Assembly (NCBI GenBank): GCA_040766885.1
Contig: JAXGPP010000012.1
Span: 1 to 64,000, forward strand
DNA length: 64,000 bases
Reading direction: 5' to 3'
Source of the DNA: JAXGPP01 sp040766885
Lineage (GTDB): Bacteria; Planctomycetota; Planctomycetia; Pirellulales; Thermoguttaceae
Within the stretch, counting starts at the first letter, position 1. Every line of letters begins with the position of its first letter. Position numbers and translations under genes: made by a program. Below are positions 10,801 through 17,961 of the stretch, in pieces. The notes beneath the pieces are model-generated. The model worked only from the letters and a program-made list of their open reading frames with translations. It had not been told where the DNA came from and made no database searches.

Positions 10801-11038
10801 CGGCTCGTCAAATCCGAAGATCCAGTTTTATCGGACAATTAAGGATATCGAGACCGGGCTTGGCGACCCCAATGTGATCCTGAACTCGTTCATCGTGTCT
10901 CCGACTCCTTACGAGAACATTCCGATGTGGGGCGAGGGGATGAGCAAGGCCGCACTCAAGGACTGCCACGTCTTGTTCCAGAGGGACGACAAGGAAACCT
11001 ACATTCGGGACATACTCACCAGAGCCCTCTCAACGTAA
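7856..11038 (+). CDS. Type III Res-like DEAD/DEAH helicase with C-terminal endonuclease domain
   Basis: This resembles the Res subunit of type III restriction enzymes. It has Walker A ATGSGKT (about residues 169-175), Walker B as VDEGH (about 271-275) where DEAH/DECH is usual, motif III SATF, and a C-terminal PD-(D/E)XK nuclease core: FYPDFILWL with the aspartate at about 956, then VDPKG with aspartate 973 and lysine 975. At 1,060 residues it is in the Res size range. The ATG at 7856 has TAGGAGC upstream. It sits nine bases after the Mod-like gene. ATP-driven translocation coupled to DNA cleavage is the expected activity. How it works with the SNF2 ATPase of the same operon, giving two motor proteins in one system, is unknown. 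Confidence 0.88.
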   Translation: MGKRKSSQSSTATLAQEVAPLKFDQKLVLVQWMLSLFDKRSFEQLAEPFKSAELEGLNEDNNHKFLAVFRALWELEEFPGDLLLGYDQNIVKHTLTLNERRADPIRWKYFQWLSLLFTEVYLDRFFRNPDKLLADLNTFVANFNQDKGDKDKIPSYEPADLRKIAFWNATGSGKTLLMHVNILQYQHYLDLHGKNRELNRIILLTPNEGLSRQHLCEFQAAGMEADLFSKDGRSLFSGKTIEIIDIHKLREEMGEKTVAIDAFEGNNLVLVDEGHRGSSGKEAGRWMDARRRLCEQGFSFEYSATFGQAMKASSNKALEQEYAKCILFDYSYKYFYRDGFGKDYRILNLADDSDDDKRRLYLTACLLAFYQQQRLYQDKSSDFRPFLLENPLWVFVGGSVNAVRSENKKKVSDVVDILLFLAEFVNDKRRTIKLIDRLLSGKPGLLDQQQKELFATAFGYLSLTGLTPEAMYNDILAALFNSPSQAKLHVLNLKGTDGEIALRLGENDAFGLINVGDASALCKLCDEHPGLLAVDEKEFSGSLFASLSAADSTVNILIGSKKFTEGWNSWRVSTMGLMNVGRSEGSEIIQLFGRGVRLKGLGMCLKRSSEIPGISKPLHIKVLETLNIFGIRAQYMQQFNEYLKDEGLPTNEDRITIILPVVKNLGSTKLRSIRLQEGVDFKRQGKKPTLDDPPPFLLKHPVALNWYPKIQARQSKGVAVTTELSTLEEGRFEEKHLAFMDLNAIYFELQHFKNERAWYNLNLPRQSIMKLLRNYRWYRLYIPSAEMEFTRFDRVRRWEEIAVALLRKYVDRFYKYKKQEFEADHLEYHELREDDPNFVQEYRLLVEESAENIKQGLADLKAEINKRSIRDKLTVGNLTAYWFGNHLYQPLLHLGKSQLIEVSPVSLNDGERDFVLDLKKFCDENKDFFHGRELFLLRNVSKRGIGFFEAGNFYPDFILWLLVGEKQYVSFVDPKGLRMLDDGSSNPKIQFYRTIKDIETGLGDPNVILNSFIVSPTPYENIPMWGEGMSKAALKDCHVLFQRDDKETYIRDILTRALST

Positions 11039-11066
11039 CCGAAATCAACCCGAGTGGGGACAGGCC

Positions 11067-11948
11067 GTGAACCCGCAGGCGAAAACGATCCAAATCTTTC
11101 TGCCAACCGGAGAACCTCGTGGAATTCGGATTGCCGAATTGACCACCCGGATCGTCCAGGCCGTTCTGGTGCCCCGCAGCGAATTGGTAACGGCGAGAGA
11201 CCGGAATGAATTGAACCATGTGGCAGTCTATTTCCTCTTCGGCGAGCCAGAGGATGCGGCGAAGCCTCGTGTGTACATTGGCCAGACAGAAGATGCTCGC
11301 ACTCGGCTTGATCGACACAATCGTGAGAAGGACTTCTGGCGCACGGCCATCCTCGGCATCTCGAAGACGCAGAGCTTCACGCAGGCCCACATCCGATACC
11401 TTGAGTGGTATTGTGTTAAGAAGGCTCGGGAGGTCAATCGGTTCGACCTGGAGAACGATCAGCCCTGCACAAGGCCGTTCGTTCCTGAGCCGATGGAGGC
11501 CGACATTCTCGACAGCTTTGAGACGTTGAGCGTTCTGGTATCCACGCTGGGCTACCCGCTATTCGAGCCCATCGTGAAGACCGAGACGACGGAGAAGTTC
11601 TTCTGTCGAAGCAGAGATGCGGACGCCACCGGAGAACTCGTCGAGGACGGGTTTGTCGTTCGGAAGGGGTCAATCGCCCGTAAGGAGATCGTCCCGTCCG
11701 CACAGGAGGCTGTTACCGGTATGCGAGGCCGTTTGCTCGACGGAGGCATTCTCGCCGAAGAAGATGGCCACCTTGTCTTTGCACAAGACTATCTGTTTTC
11801 GTCGCCGAGCGGAGCGGCAGCCATCGTCCTGGGTCGCACGGCCAATGGCTGGATCGAATGGAAGGATGCGACCGGCAGAACCCTGAACGACGCCAAGCGC
11901 ATGTCCTCAACGGTCACGCTGGACCCGACCGACGATCAGGAATGCTAG
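11067..11948 (+). CDS. GIY-YIG nuclease family protein with DUF4357
   Basis: A 293-residue protein. The GIY-YIG core begins near residue 50 (HVAVYFLFG, then VYIGQT and TRLDRHN), with a downstream glutamate in RYLEWYCVKKA. The C-terminal third (VVRKGSIARKE to GWIEWKDATGR) matches the DUF4357 module often fused to such nucleases. The start is GTG at 11067 behind GGGGACAGG, 28 bases after the Res-like gene, so it is probably the fifth gene of the operon. Stand-alone GIY-YIG/DUF4357 proteins are common next to restriction genes, but their role there is not established. It might be an extra effector nuclease. Confidence 0.82.
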   Translation: MNPQAKTIQIFLPTGEPRGIRIAELTTRIVQAVLVPRSELVTARDRNELNHVAVYFLFGEPEDAAKPRVYIGQTEDARTRLDRHNREKDFWRTAILGISKTQSFTQAHIRYLEWYCVKKAREVNRFDLENDQPCTRPFVPEPMEADILDSFETLSVLVSTLGYPLFEPIVKTETTEKFFCRSRDADATGELVEDGFVVRKGSIARKEIVPSAQEAVTGMRGRLLDGGILAEEDGHLVFAQDYLFSSPSGAAAIVLGRTANGWIEWKDATGRTLNDAKRMSSTVTLDPTDDQEC

Positions 11949-11985
11949 ACGCCATGAATAATCGGCTTTGTGAACGAGCCAAACG

Positions 11986-12192
11986 ATGACGAATAAGCCC
12001 CGAACAGAGAAACACGAACAGGCCAGGAACTCGCTCCCGGACGAGCTAAAGCCAGTCTTCGATGAGTTGGTCGAGGATTACAAGTTCGCCACGATCAAGC
12101 GGTTCGGGCAGGGCTACGTAGCGTACATCGTACTCGCCGATCTGATCCGGGTGGGCTGGCGGCACGTAGCAGAACCTCTCCCCGACAAGTAG
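11986..12192 (+). CDS. Small hypothetical protein downstream of defence-like operon
   Basis: A 68-residue protein of unknown function: a charged N-terminus (TNKPRTEKHEQARNSLP), then a compact region with FDELVEDYKFATIKRFGQG and YIVLADLIRVGWR. It lies 37 bases after the GIY-YIG gene and 15 bases before the next gene, all on the same strand, so it is probably co-transcribed. No signal peptide, membrane segment or known motif is visible. Being short, it could also be a chance frame, but spacing and composition favour a real gene. Confidence 0.5.
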   Translation: MTNKPRTEKHEQARNSLPDELKPVFDELVEDYKFATIKRFGQGYVAYIVLADLIRVGWRHVAEPLPDK

Positions 12193-12207
12193 TCGAGAGG
12201 AACGAGC

Positions 12208-12939
12208 ATGTTGAGAACCAACCTTGCCAGACGGCTCCCGTTTGCCGCTCACGATTTGCAGAGCCACTTAAAGACCGTTGAATACGAGTATTCAATGCTT
12301 TCACGGGCCGCAATGGAACTTCGTCAGCGAGAAGTTGTGAATAATGCGACCGTCTGGAATGCCTGCATCGAGTCCTTTGCCATTCATAGCAGAGCGACCA
12401 TCTTTTTTCTATACGGTCACTTGGAAGAGATGTCATCCGGTAGCGAGACGGAGCGACTCGGTTCCTTGCGGCCCACTGACGTCATCGCCTGGGACTTCTT
12501 CTTGGACAAGGCGGATTGGGTGCGGCATTGCCCCGCACCATCTGCCACCCTCCTTTATGCGAAGCGAAATGCGGACAAGCAAATCGCACATATCACTGCT
12601 GACCGAAAGGAATTGAACCAGCCCGGCAGTGCGACAACATCCTTCTGGGACATCGTGGGAGTGGTTTCAGAATTGAGCACGGGGCTTGAAGAGTTTGTCA
12701 CCCGAGCGCCTGCGGCGAATATCGATCCGGCCGTATCAGATGAGATCCGAGCCGGTATTGCCCGTTGGAAAGCGTTCTTGGCTGAAGATACGGCGGTGCC
12801 TTCTCCGATTGCGGCCATTCCCACCTCGGAGTCAGTTCACACACCTCGTTCTCCGACCGACATACGCACAGTGTCGCCTCGATCATCGTTTTGGCCCCAC
12901 GCACGCACGACGCCGGAAAAAGAAGACGAACGGCGATGA
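12208..12939 (+). CDS. Alpha-helical hypothetical protein, possibly HEPN-like
   Basis: A 243-residue, mostly helical protein, last in the rightward gene series. It has ACIESFAIHSRATIFFLYG and later KRNADKQIAHIT, a pattern seen in uncharacterised bacterial proteins and reminiscent of HEPN proteins, in which an Arg...His pair forms an RNase site. Here seven residues separate R and H, slightly wider than the usual four to six, so catalytic activity is doubtful. The last 50 residues are low-complexity, Pro/Ser/Thr-rich. The ATG at 12208 follows GAGAGGAACG. It could be an abortive-infection-type accessory or just element cargo. Confidence 0.6.
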   Translation: MLRTNLARRLPFAAHDLQSHLKTVEYEYSMLSRAAMELRQREVVNNATVWNACIESFAIHSRATIFFLYGHLEEMSSGSETERLGSLRPTDVIAWDFFLDKADWVRHCPAPSATLLYAKRNADKQIAHITADRKELNQPGSATTSFWDIVGVVSELSTGLEEFVTRAPAANIDPAVSDEIRAGIARWKAFLAEDTAVPSPIAAIPTSESVHTPRSPTDIRTVSPRSSFWPHARTTPEKEDERR

Positions 12940-13018
12940 CGGGGAGAGACTGTACTGAGCGAGACCATCGCTGACAAGCCAATGTAGAGGCGCTTCTACA
13001 CGCCAGCCACGGCCCTGC

Positions 13019-13342
13019 TCAGTCACCCAGAACATCCATTACCGAACTCTGGAATAATGTTCCCCGTCCCAGATACCGAGCGAGTCGGGCGACCTGGACG
13101 AGGTTCGGTTTCAGTTGATGGGTCTCAGGAAGGTGATCCGGTTGGCTTCCCTGCCAAACCAAGTGGCACGGGCGGCACAATAGGGACATGAACCTGGGAT
13201 TGAACAGACCCCATTGATAAGTCCAATGGTGCGCCTCGGTGCCCGGATCTCCGCAGATAGAACACCGGCCTCGATCCCGCCGATAGACGAAATCCCGCAC
13301 CTGATACCATCGTTCCGTTCGCAGCAATTCCCGGTAATTCAT
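13019..13342 (-). CDS. HNH endonuclease-like protein
   Basis: A 107-residue protein with a CSICG...LCRPCH zinc-binding pair and the intervening EAHHWTY histidines, the hallmark of HNH (beta-beta-alpha metal) nucleases. The N-terminal YRELLRTERWYQVRDFVYRRDRGRC is also typical. It is transcribed leftward, convergent with the defence-like operon, and could act as a homing or restriction nuclease or a mobile-element maintenance function. The ATG at 13342 has only a weak ribosome site. Confidence 0.75.
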   Translation of the reverse strand: MNYRELLRTERWYQVRDFVYRRDRGRCSICGDPGTEAHHWTYQWGLFNPRFMSLLCRPCHLVWQGSQPDHLPETHQLKPNLVQVARLARYLGRGTLFQSSVMDVLGD

Positions 13343-13744
13343 TTCCCATATCTATGCTGCGATGAAGAAAAGTTTTCGCCGCAGGCCAAGTCGCCTGTCG
13401 TGCATCGAAGTGAAAGCTACTCGTTCACTCCTCACCGATGCCTGGGTACAACAAGAAGGGACTCGACCACCCTGTCGATGGAATTCCATCACTGGCCCAG
13501 CGGAGAACGAGTAAGTCTCGCAGGGAAAACGGGTTAAGTCGTGAGCGCTGGCGTGGCGTGGGAGGAATGTGCCAGATTCCTACGCCACGCCTGCGTTCAC
13601 ATAACAACTGTCACCGAGATCAGGGATTGCCTATGTCGCCGCTGGCTCGGTGCTGGGGGAACGGCTATTAGCAATGCCGTCGCTACGGGCAGTCGCTTCG
13701 TCGCCGACATTACTAACCGGTTTCCCCGCCTCATAACTTCCCCG
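13343..13744. other. Gene-free stretch with large hairpin
   Basis: About 400 bases upstream of the HNH gene and downstream of the small leftward gene. Short frames exist on both strands but none has family resemblance or a good ribosome site. The main feature is the long hairpin at 13550-13591, listed separately. Confidence 0.4.
13550..13591. repeat. Long interrupted hairpin (GGCGTGGCGT / ACGCCACGCC)
   Basis: GGCGTGGCGT at 13550-13559 pairs with ACGCCACGCC at 13582-13591. An inner stem AGGAAT/ATTCCT (13563-13568 with 13576-13581) closes over a 7-base loop. A GGG bulge on one side separates the two helices. No T-run follows on either strand, so it is not an obvious rho-independent terminator. 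It could be a replication or transfer structure of the element, a structured RNA, or a protein-binding site. Confidence 0.6.
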
Positions 13745-14122
13745 TCAGAACCCCTCGACCAGCCAGTTCACCCGCCCAATGCGTGTTCCGACACCGGCAC
13801 AGCATTCTGATCTGCCGTGCCTGACGCCGAACTCGATGAGCGGGTCGATCAAATTCGGCAGAAGCTCCATCAGCCTCCATCCCTCGGCAAAGCTCAAGGC
13901 CATGTCAGCAACCACTATCTCTGCGGGCGAATCTGGTTGGTCCATCACCCGGAAACAGCACTGCATGAGTTCCTCGTCCAGGGAACCGAAGAACTGCTTG
14001 GCCTCCTCAACTGTCAGGTAGAGGCTTTCTGCCGTATCGCCTGTGCCCACTTCGATGACCACGATGTCGCCGTTAAGTTGGCAAGAGACCCGACGATCTG
14101 AACGGGCAGTTGTGTTACGCAT
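13745..14122 (-). CDS. Hypothetical protein coupled to winged-helix gene
   Basis: A 125-residue protein starting MRNTTARSDRR with no recognised family. Its ATG lies inside the end of the upstream winged-helix gene (they overlap at 14115-14122), so the two are translationally coupled. The middle is acidic (EEAKQFFGSLDEELMQ, VMDQPDSPAEIVVADMAL). Upstream in-frame residues to 14176 belong to the other gene's coding space and are left out. A partner of the winged-helix protein is the simplest guess. Confidence 0.6.
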   Translation of the reverse strand: MRNTTARSDRRVSCQLNGDIVVIEVGTGDTAESLYLTVEEAKQFFGSLDEELMQCCFRVMDQPDSPAEIVVADMALSFAEGWRLMELLPNLIDPLIEFGVRHGRSECCAGVGTRIGRVNWLVEGF

Positions 14123-15572
14123 GGGCCACCTCCAAGCCAGTTTCAGCGCCCTTTCCGTTGGCCGCCTTGGCTCCAAGAGGCTTCATCCCCTCGACATGCT
14201 GGCGAATCACGTCGTCAATGGCTTCCCTGAATTGGTCGCCGGTCGCTAGCACCGACTGCTGGTAGTAGTGATTTAGTTTCTTCAGTGCCGCAGCCAGTAT
14301 TCTATGATGCAGGGTGGCTGTCGCATCGACCTCTTTCTGTGTCGGCAGATGCTTGGGTGCGAGGTACTCCTTAATGTGTCGGCGCAGTGCGGCCGTGAAC
14401 TTATCGACTTCCCGCAGGTTCATCAGAGGTGCCTCCGAGAACCGAACTCGGGCCAGAATACTCTGCTCGCTGACGGTATGTTCTCGGTGAAGCGGATCAG
14501 CGGCGATGGCCTTCCGCCTTTGGGCTTCAGCGGCCTTGCCTTCCGGCGTCTCCTGGTATGCCTGATGACGTTCGATCTCTTGTTCCTGCCGCTCCTGCCT
14601 CTCTCGTCGATCCACTTCCGTTTGCAGCCATCGGGTAAAATAAACGCCGAAGTTCCCCGTCGTCACCTTGCCCGAAGCGACGTTGTTTTCATGGCATTTT
14701 CTCGCCCTCGCCAGTCGGGCCTCGAAGCCGTCGATGTCGATTCCGAGGCGTCGGGCGCTGCGGATCGCTTCCTCGGCGTACTTCTGTGGCATTAGCGGTT
14801 TGCACACGAGCCGGTAGTCGTCGTAATCGTCGCCCTTCAGAATGTAGGCCGTTGGAGTCGGCTGCACTGGCTGTTCAGCCGAAACGCTTTTCTCACGCTT
14901 CGGCGTCGGTTGGAACAGCGCCAGGTGCTCGTCGGTGAGCGGGAATAAGATCAGATCGGATGATCGCCCGACAGCCTCCCGGTGGACAAGACCGACCTTT
15001 ACGAGATCATCCACGACGGTCTTGACGGTCTTCGAGTTAAGTCCAAGCATGGTGGCCAGCCCGGCGAAGGTGAAATTCCGAACGATACCGCCGCTCTGCC
15101 TCGACCGGCTGAGGATGAGAGAGAAGACCGCAGCATGGTTCAGTCCGAATTTCCGGCTTTTCCCCTCGTGAAGGATTTTGGCTCCCTTCCGGGGCAGGAA
15201 CAGCGTCGTGTAGGAGTAGCTATCGCTCCAGTGCTCAAACGGGTGAGCTACCGTGCGTCGGCGAAACCATCCCTCGGGCGGCTCGACTGCGATCCACTTG
15301 CCGCCTTGCTGTGTAACGGCACCAGTCAGGTTGCCGATAGCGGCCCTGGCCGTATTTGGGTGTAGGCCAGTTTCCCGACAGATTTCCCGCAGGCTGGCGG
15401 TCAGATTCTTCCTGGACCGGAATGCCAGGAACGAGAAAACTAGCCGTTCGTGGAACAGGTGCTTCTGCCGATTTTGGTTGTTGGCTTGCCTGACGATGCC
15501 GATGTTCTCCGTGAACCTCGCAGTGGGCGTCAGGAGCTTCAGGTGCTTGGTTTTCTTCAGTTCTTCGAGCAT
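14115..15572 (-). CDS. Tandem winged-helix protein, possible replication initiator or regulator
   Basis: A 485-residue protein with two helix-turn-helix segments in its first half: SLREICRETGLHPNTARAAI (about residues 60-80) and FAGLATMLGLNSKTVKTVVD (about 175-195). A long charged helical region rich in Arg, Glu and Gln follows from about residue 310. This build is seen in plasmid replication initiators and large regulators, but I cannot name a family. The ATG at 15572 has a very strong AAGGAGGT ribosome site. Upstream, an inverted repeat (TTCTGG...CCAGAA near 15638-15655) and a TTGTCA element may be its promoter-operator. It is translationally coupled to the downstream small gene. Confidence 0.7.
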   Translation of the reverse strand: MLEELKKTKHLKLLTPTARFTENIGIVRQANNQNRQKHLFHERLVFSFLAFRSRKNLTASLREICRETGLHPNTARAAIGNLTGAVTQQGGKWIAVEPPEGWFRRRTVAHPFEHWSDSYSYTTLFLPRKGAKILHEGKSRKFGLNHAAVFSLILSRSRQSGGIVRNFTFAGLATMLGLNSKTVKTVVDDLVKVGLVHREAVGRSSDLILFPLTDEHLALFQPTPKREKSVSAEQPVQPTPTAYILKGDDYDDYRLVCKPLMPQKYAEEAIRSARRLGIDIDGFEARLARARKCHENNVASGKVTTGNFGVYFTRWLQTEVDRRERQERQEQEIERHQAYQETPEGKAAEAQRRKAIAADPLHREHTVSEQSILARVRFSEAPLMNLREVDKFTAALRRHIKEYLAPKHLPTQKEVDATATLHHRILAAALKKLNHYYQQSVLATGDQFREAIDDVIRQHVEGMKPLGAKAANGKGAETGLEVAHA

Positions 15573-15984
15573 GGATACCTCCTTCTGTTTTGTGCTCGAA
15601 GGTATCTATGCAGCCCGTTTCATTTTTGGATGACAATTCTGGACAATTTTTCCAGAACGCTGTTCCAGGTTTTCCGGCGACCGTAGCAGACTGTCCTGCA
15701 AGTGTGCTACCGATGGTCGCTATAAGGAAGAGTAAGGAAGGATAAGGAATTCCGAAAGGAAGTTCACTAGGAGGGAAGCCGTCCTTCGGACGAACGCCGC
15801 CTGCGGCGGCGGGATCAGACCGAGCGGTCGTCCGATGAGGTGAAGCGGTAGTCCTGCTGATCGTCTGGCAGTGCAAAGCCGGATCGCAGGAAGCTGGCCC
15901 GTCTTCATGGAGCACGGCCGGGCCAGCAAGCGGTGAGTCTGCAATGGACCAGGGCTGACAGACCTCGTTTCCGGTGCCCGCCTT
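15573..15984. other. Gene-free stretch: dyad, purine-rich repeats and GC hairpins
   Basis: About 410 bases lie between the methyltransferase stop and the winged-helix start, both read leftward. It holds an inverted repeat TTCTGG...CCAGAA (about 15638-15655), a purine-rich tract with AAGGAA-like units repeated several times (about 15724-15763), and a GC hairpin GCCGCC/GGCGGC (15796-15810). The hairpin may terminate the upstream gene. The purine repeats next to a possible initiator gene would suit an origin or iteron region. No gene is apparent. Confidence 0.4.
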
Positions 15985-16791
15985 TCAACGAGCCCTGCCG
16001 CCCTTTCTGATGCCGACCTGTTCCCCAACGCCTTCGTTTCTTCTGATTAAGTGCCGGTTGGGTACGAACGCCACATCTCGGACTTGCGGCAAATTGCACC
16101 AGAGAATCGACCCGGAGGAGTAGACTCCGACGAATGTGTCACTGGGTAGCGGAGTAATGTGATGCAGTGTTGGAGCCTCGGCTGAATCAAAGAATTTGCG
16201 AACGGGGCCATCTTTGTAGCCGGTGAACAGCAACGTCGGAGAGAAAAACACGAGCGGTGTTTCCCGACCGACAAGTCTGACGATCTGCCGTACCCATTTT
16301 TCGGCCCATGACCAAGGCGGATTGCAGATCGTGAGATCGCAGGTGATCTTCCCGGCCTCGGCGAAGAAGTCTGTACCACGTTGGATCTCGTACTCGATTA
16401 CCTTCGACCCTGGACGGAACGGTCGGGTCAGGTTGCCCGTGCCTGCCCCCGGATCAAGGATCACCTGGGGATGAACCCCAGCGTCCGCAAGCCGCTGGAA
16501 AATCCACAAACAGAGCGAGGGAGGCGTCTGCGTGTTTTGCAGGGGGTCTTCCGCTTCGTCAAGCTCGTCGCTATCAACCTGACCCGGCGCAGTGCCAGTG
16601 TTGCCCAATCCGCCGTCTCCATCGTTGTCAATACCATTCGTGGCAGCTACTTGCCGTGAGGCAACAGCGTACAAATGGGCTTGCCAAGCAGGAATCGTAC
16701 TCCCGCAACGGTCGCAGATTCGGGAGTTCATTCGCCTGCGACACTTCGGGCAGCGAAGTGCTCCGCTCGTCACCCCTGCATTTTTCAGCAT
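15985..16791 (-). CDS. Zinc-ribbon plus N6-adenine methyltransferase-like protein
   Basis: A 268-residue protein. Residues about 14-32 form a zinc ribbon (CPKCRRRM...CDRCG), then an acidic linker, then a class I methyltransferase with ILDPGAGTGN (AdoMet binding) and the CNPPWSWA catalytic motif of N6-adenine enzymes. It is short for a stand-alone restriction-modification enzyme and has no specificity domain, so it may be an orphan methyltransferase of the element. The ATG at 16791 has AAGGAAGAAG just upstream. An in-frame upstream extension to 16875 would read through a perfect terminator hairpin and is rejected. Confidence 0.75.
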   Translation of the reverse strand: MLKNAGVTSGALRCPKCRRRMNSRICDRCGSTIPAWQAHLYAVASRQVAATNGIDNDGDGGLGNTGTAPGQVDSDELDEAEDPLQNTQTPPSLCLWIFQRLADAGVHPQVILDPGAGTGNLTRPFRPGSKVIEYEIQRGTDFFAEAGKITCDLTICNPPWSWAEKWVRQIVRLVGRETPLVFFSPTLLFTGYKDGPVRKFFDSAEAPTLHHITPLPSDTFVGVYSSGSILWCNLPQVRDVAFVPNRHLIRRNEGVGEQVGIRKGGRAR

Positions 16792-16827
16792 ACTTCTTCC
16801 TTCTGAGGAGGTGGAACTTAACGGAAA

Positions 16828-16869
16828 GACCAGGGCAGGGGTGCCACGAAGGGCACCCCTGCCCTGGTC
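16828..16869 (-). terminator. Perfect 18-bp stem terminator-like hairpin
   Basis: GACCAGGGCAGGGGTGCC at 16828-16845 is exactly complementary to 16852-16869, with a 6-base loop. It lies just after the stop of the leftward HTH/coiled-coil gene (16882) and before the next leftward gene. On the minus strand the stem is followed by TTTCCGTT, a weak T-rich tail. Confidence 0.65.
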
Positions 16870-16881
16870 GAACACGGGCGA

Positions 16882-17961
16882 CTACGCTGCCTTGGCCTTG
16901 CTCACCTTGATCGAGAACGCATTCTCGGCAGCGTTCGTCTCTAGCCACCCAGCGAGATCCCGGAAATAGCCGGGAAGGTCGGCGACCTCGCCATCCGTGA
17001 AGTCGATCCCTTTCACAGTGACGATGCGCTTCTTTCGTTGAGCCTCGGCGGCCTGCGGCTTCGGCACCTCCTCCTCTTTTGGCTTCAGCTTTCCGACTGA
17101 CCTCTGGATGTCCTCTGGCGTCCGTCGCCGGTTCTTGGACTTAGCCTCTTCCTCGGCGTCGAGAAGGGCCTTCTGCATCTTCTCGGGCTCCTTCTTGAGT
17201 TTTGCCAAGTGAGGCACCTCACGGATGGTGATGGTCTGTAGAAGCGCCTCTACATCGTCGTTCTTGGGGTTCTGGATGCCTTCAATGACTTCCACCATCT
17301 GGATGGCTTTGTACGCCCAGTCCCTCGTCCGGTTGAAGCGTTCGGCCACATACTCGCCGAACCGCTTGTGGGTCGTCCGGTAGAGCTTCCTATCTCGGAT
17401 GATGCGAAGGTTTTCGGCCACGAAGAACTGCTTGCCCTCAATCTCCTCGACGAGGGAATCGACCTCGGCCTCCAGTTTCGCCAAATCTGCCTCCTCAGTG
17501 GCGTCCAGAGGGACGTTCAATGCGGACTGAGCGGTGATCCGATAACCGCCCTTCGACGTGTCCACGATGCCGAGTTTCACGAGGTGCGCAAGAGCGGCCC
17601 TGGCTGGCCCTTCACCCAAGGTCCGGGCCACTTCGGACAAATCGAACGCCTTGCCCTTCTGGGTCAGCAGGAGCCGAACCACCATCCACTCTTGGTCCGT
17701 CAGAGTCGAGAGGGGGCCTTGGTCCTGCGGGGCCTCCGACTGGTCCTGTTGCTCGGCTGGGGCGTTCTCCTGACTCTCCGTCGCCTTGCCGCCATCCTCG
17801 ACGGCCGCATCCTCCTTGCTGCGGTCAATTACCAGATCCCCGGCCTCGAACAAAGGCTCAGGGGATTGGAGGATGTGCGATACGGGCTCCTCCTTCGACT
17901 CGTGATGGACAGTCTCGGAGGGAACTTCAATCGACTGACTCTTCTTCTGGCTTTTGGCCAT
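16882..17961 (-). CDS. Helix-turn-helix/coiled-coil protein of the element
   Basis: A 359-residue protein. The first 100 residues are low-complexity and acidic. A winged-helix segment follows (VVRLLLTQKGKAFDLSEVAR, then LAHLVKLGIVD), and then a long helical region containing RTTHKRFGEYVAERFNRTRD, which resembles the helical region after ParB-type HTH domains, and many charged coils. It could be a partition- or regulation-type protein, but I do not assign a family. The ATG at 17961 is supported by GGAGTTACGGT; the frame upstream to 18180 has no such support. The hairpin at 16828-16869 ends the unit. Confidence 0.6.
   Translation of the reverse strand: MAKSQKKSQSIEVPSETVHHESKEEPVSHILQSPEPLFEAGDLVIDRSKEDAAVEDGGKATESQENAPAEQQDQSEAPQDQGPLSTLTDQEWMVVRLLLTQKGKAFDLSEVARTLGEGPARAALAHLVKLGIVDTSKGGYRITAQSALNVPLDATEEADLAKLEAEVDSLVEEIEGKQFFVAENLRIIRDRKLYRTTHKRFGEYVAERFNRTRDWAYKAIQMVEVIEGIQNPKNDDVEALLQTITIREVPHLAKLKKEPEKMQKALLDAEEEAKSKNRRRTPEDIQRSVGKLKPKEEEVPKPQAAEAQRKKRIVTVKGIDFTDGEVADLPGYFRDLAGWLETNAAENAFSIKVSKAKAA

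Noticed and set aside
13541..13810. 89-residue frame on the plus strand
   Set aside because: No ribosome site or resemblance, crosses the hairpin and overlaps the end of the small leftward gene.
16792..16875. Upstream extension of the zinc-ribbon methyltransferase
   Set aside because: It would read through a perfect 18-bp hairpin; the ATG at 16791 has a good ribosome site.
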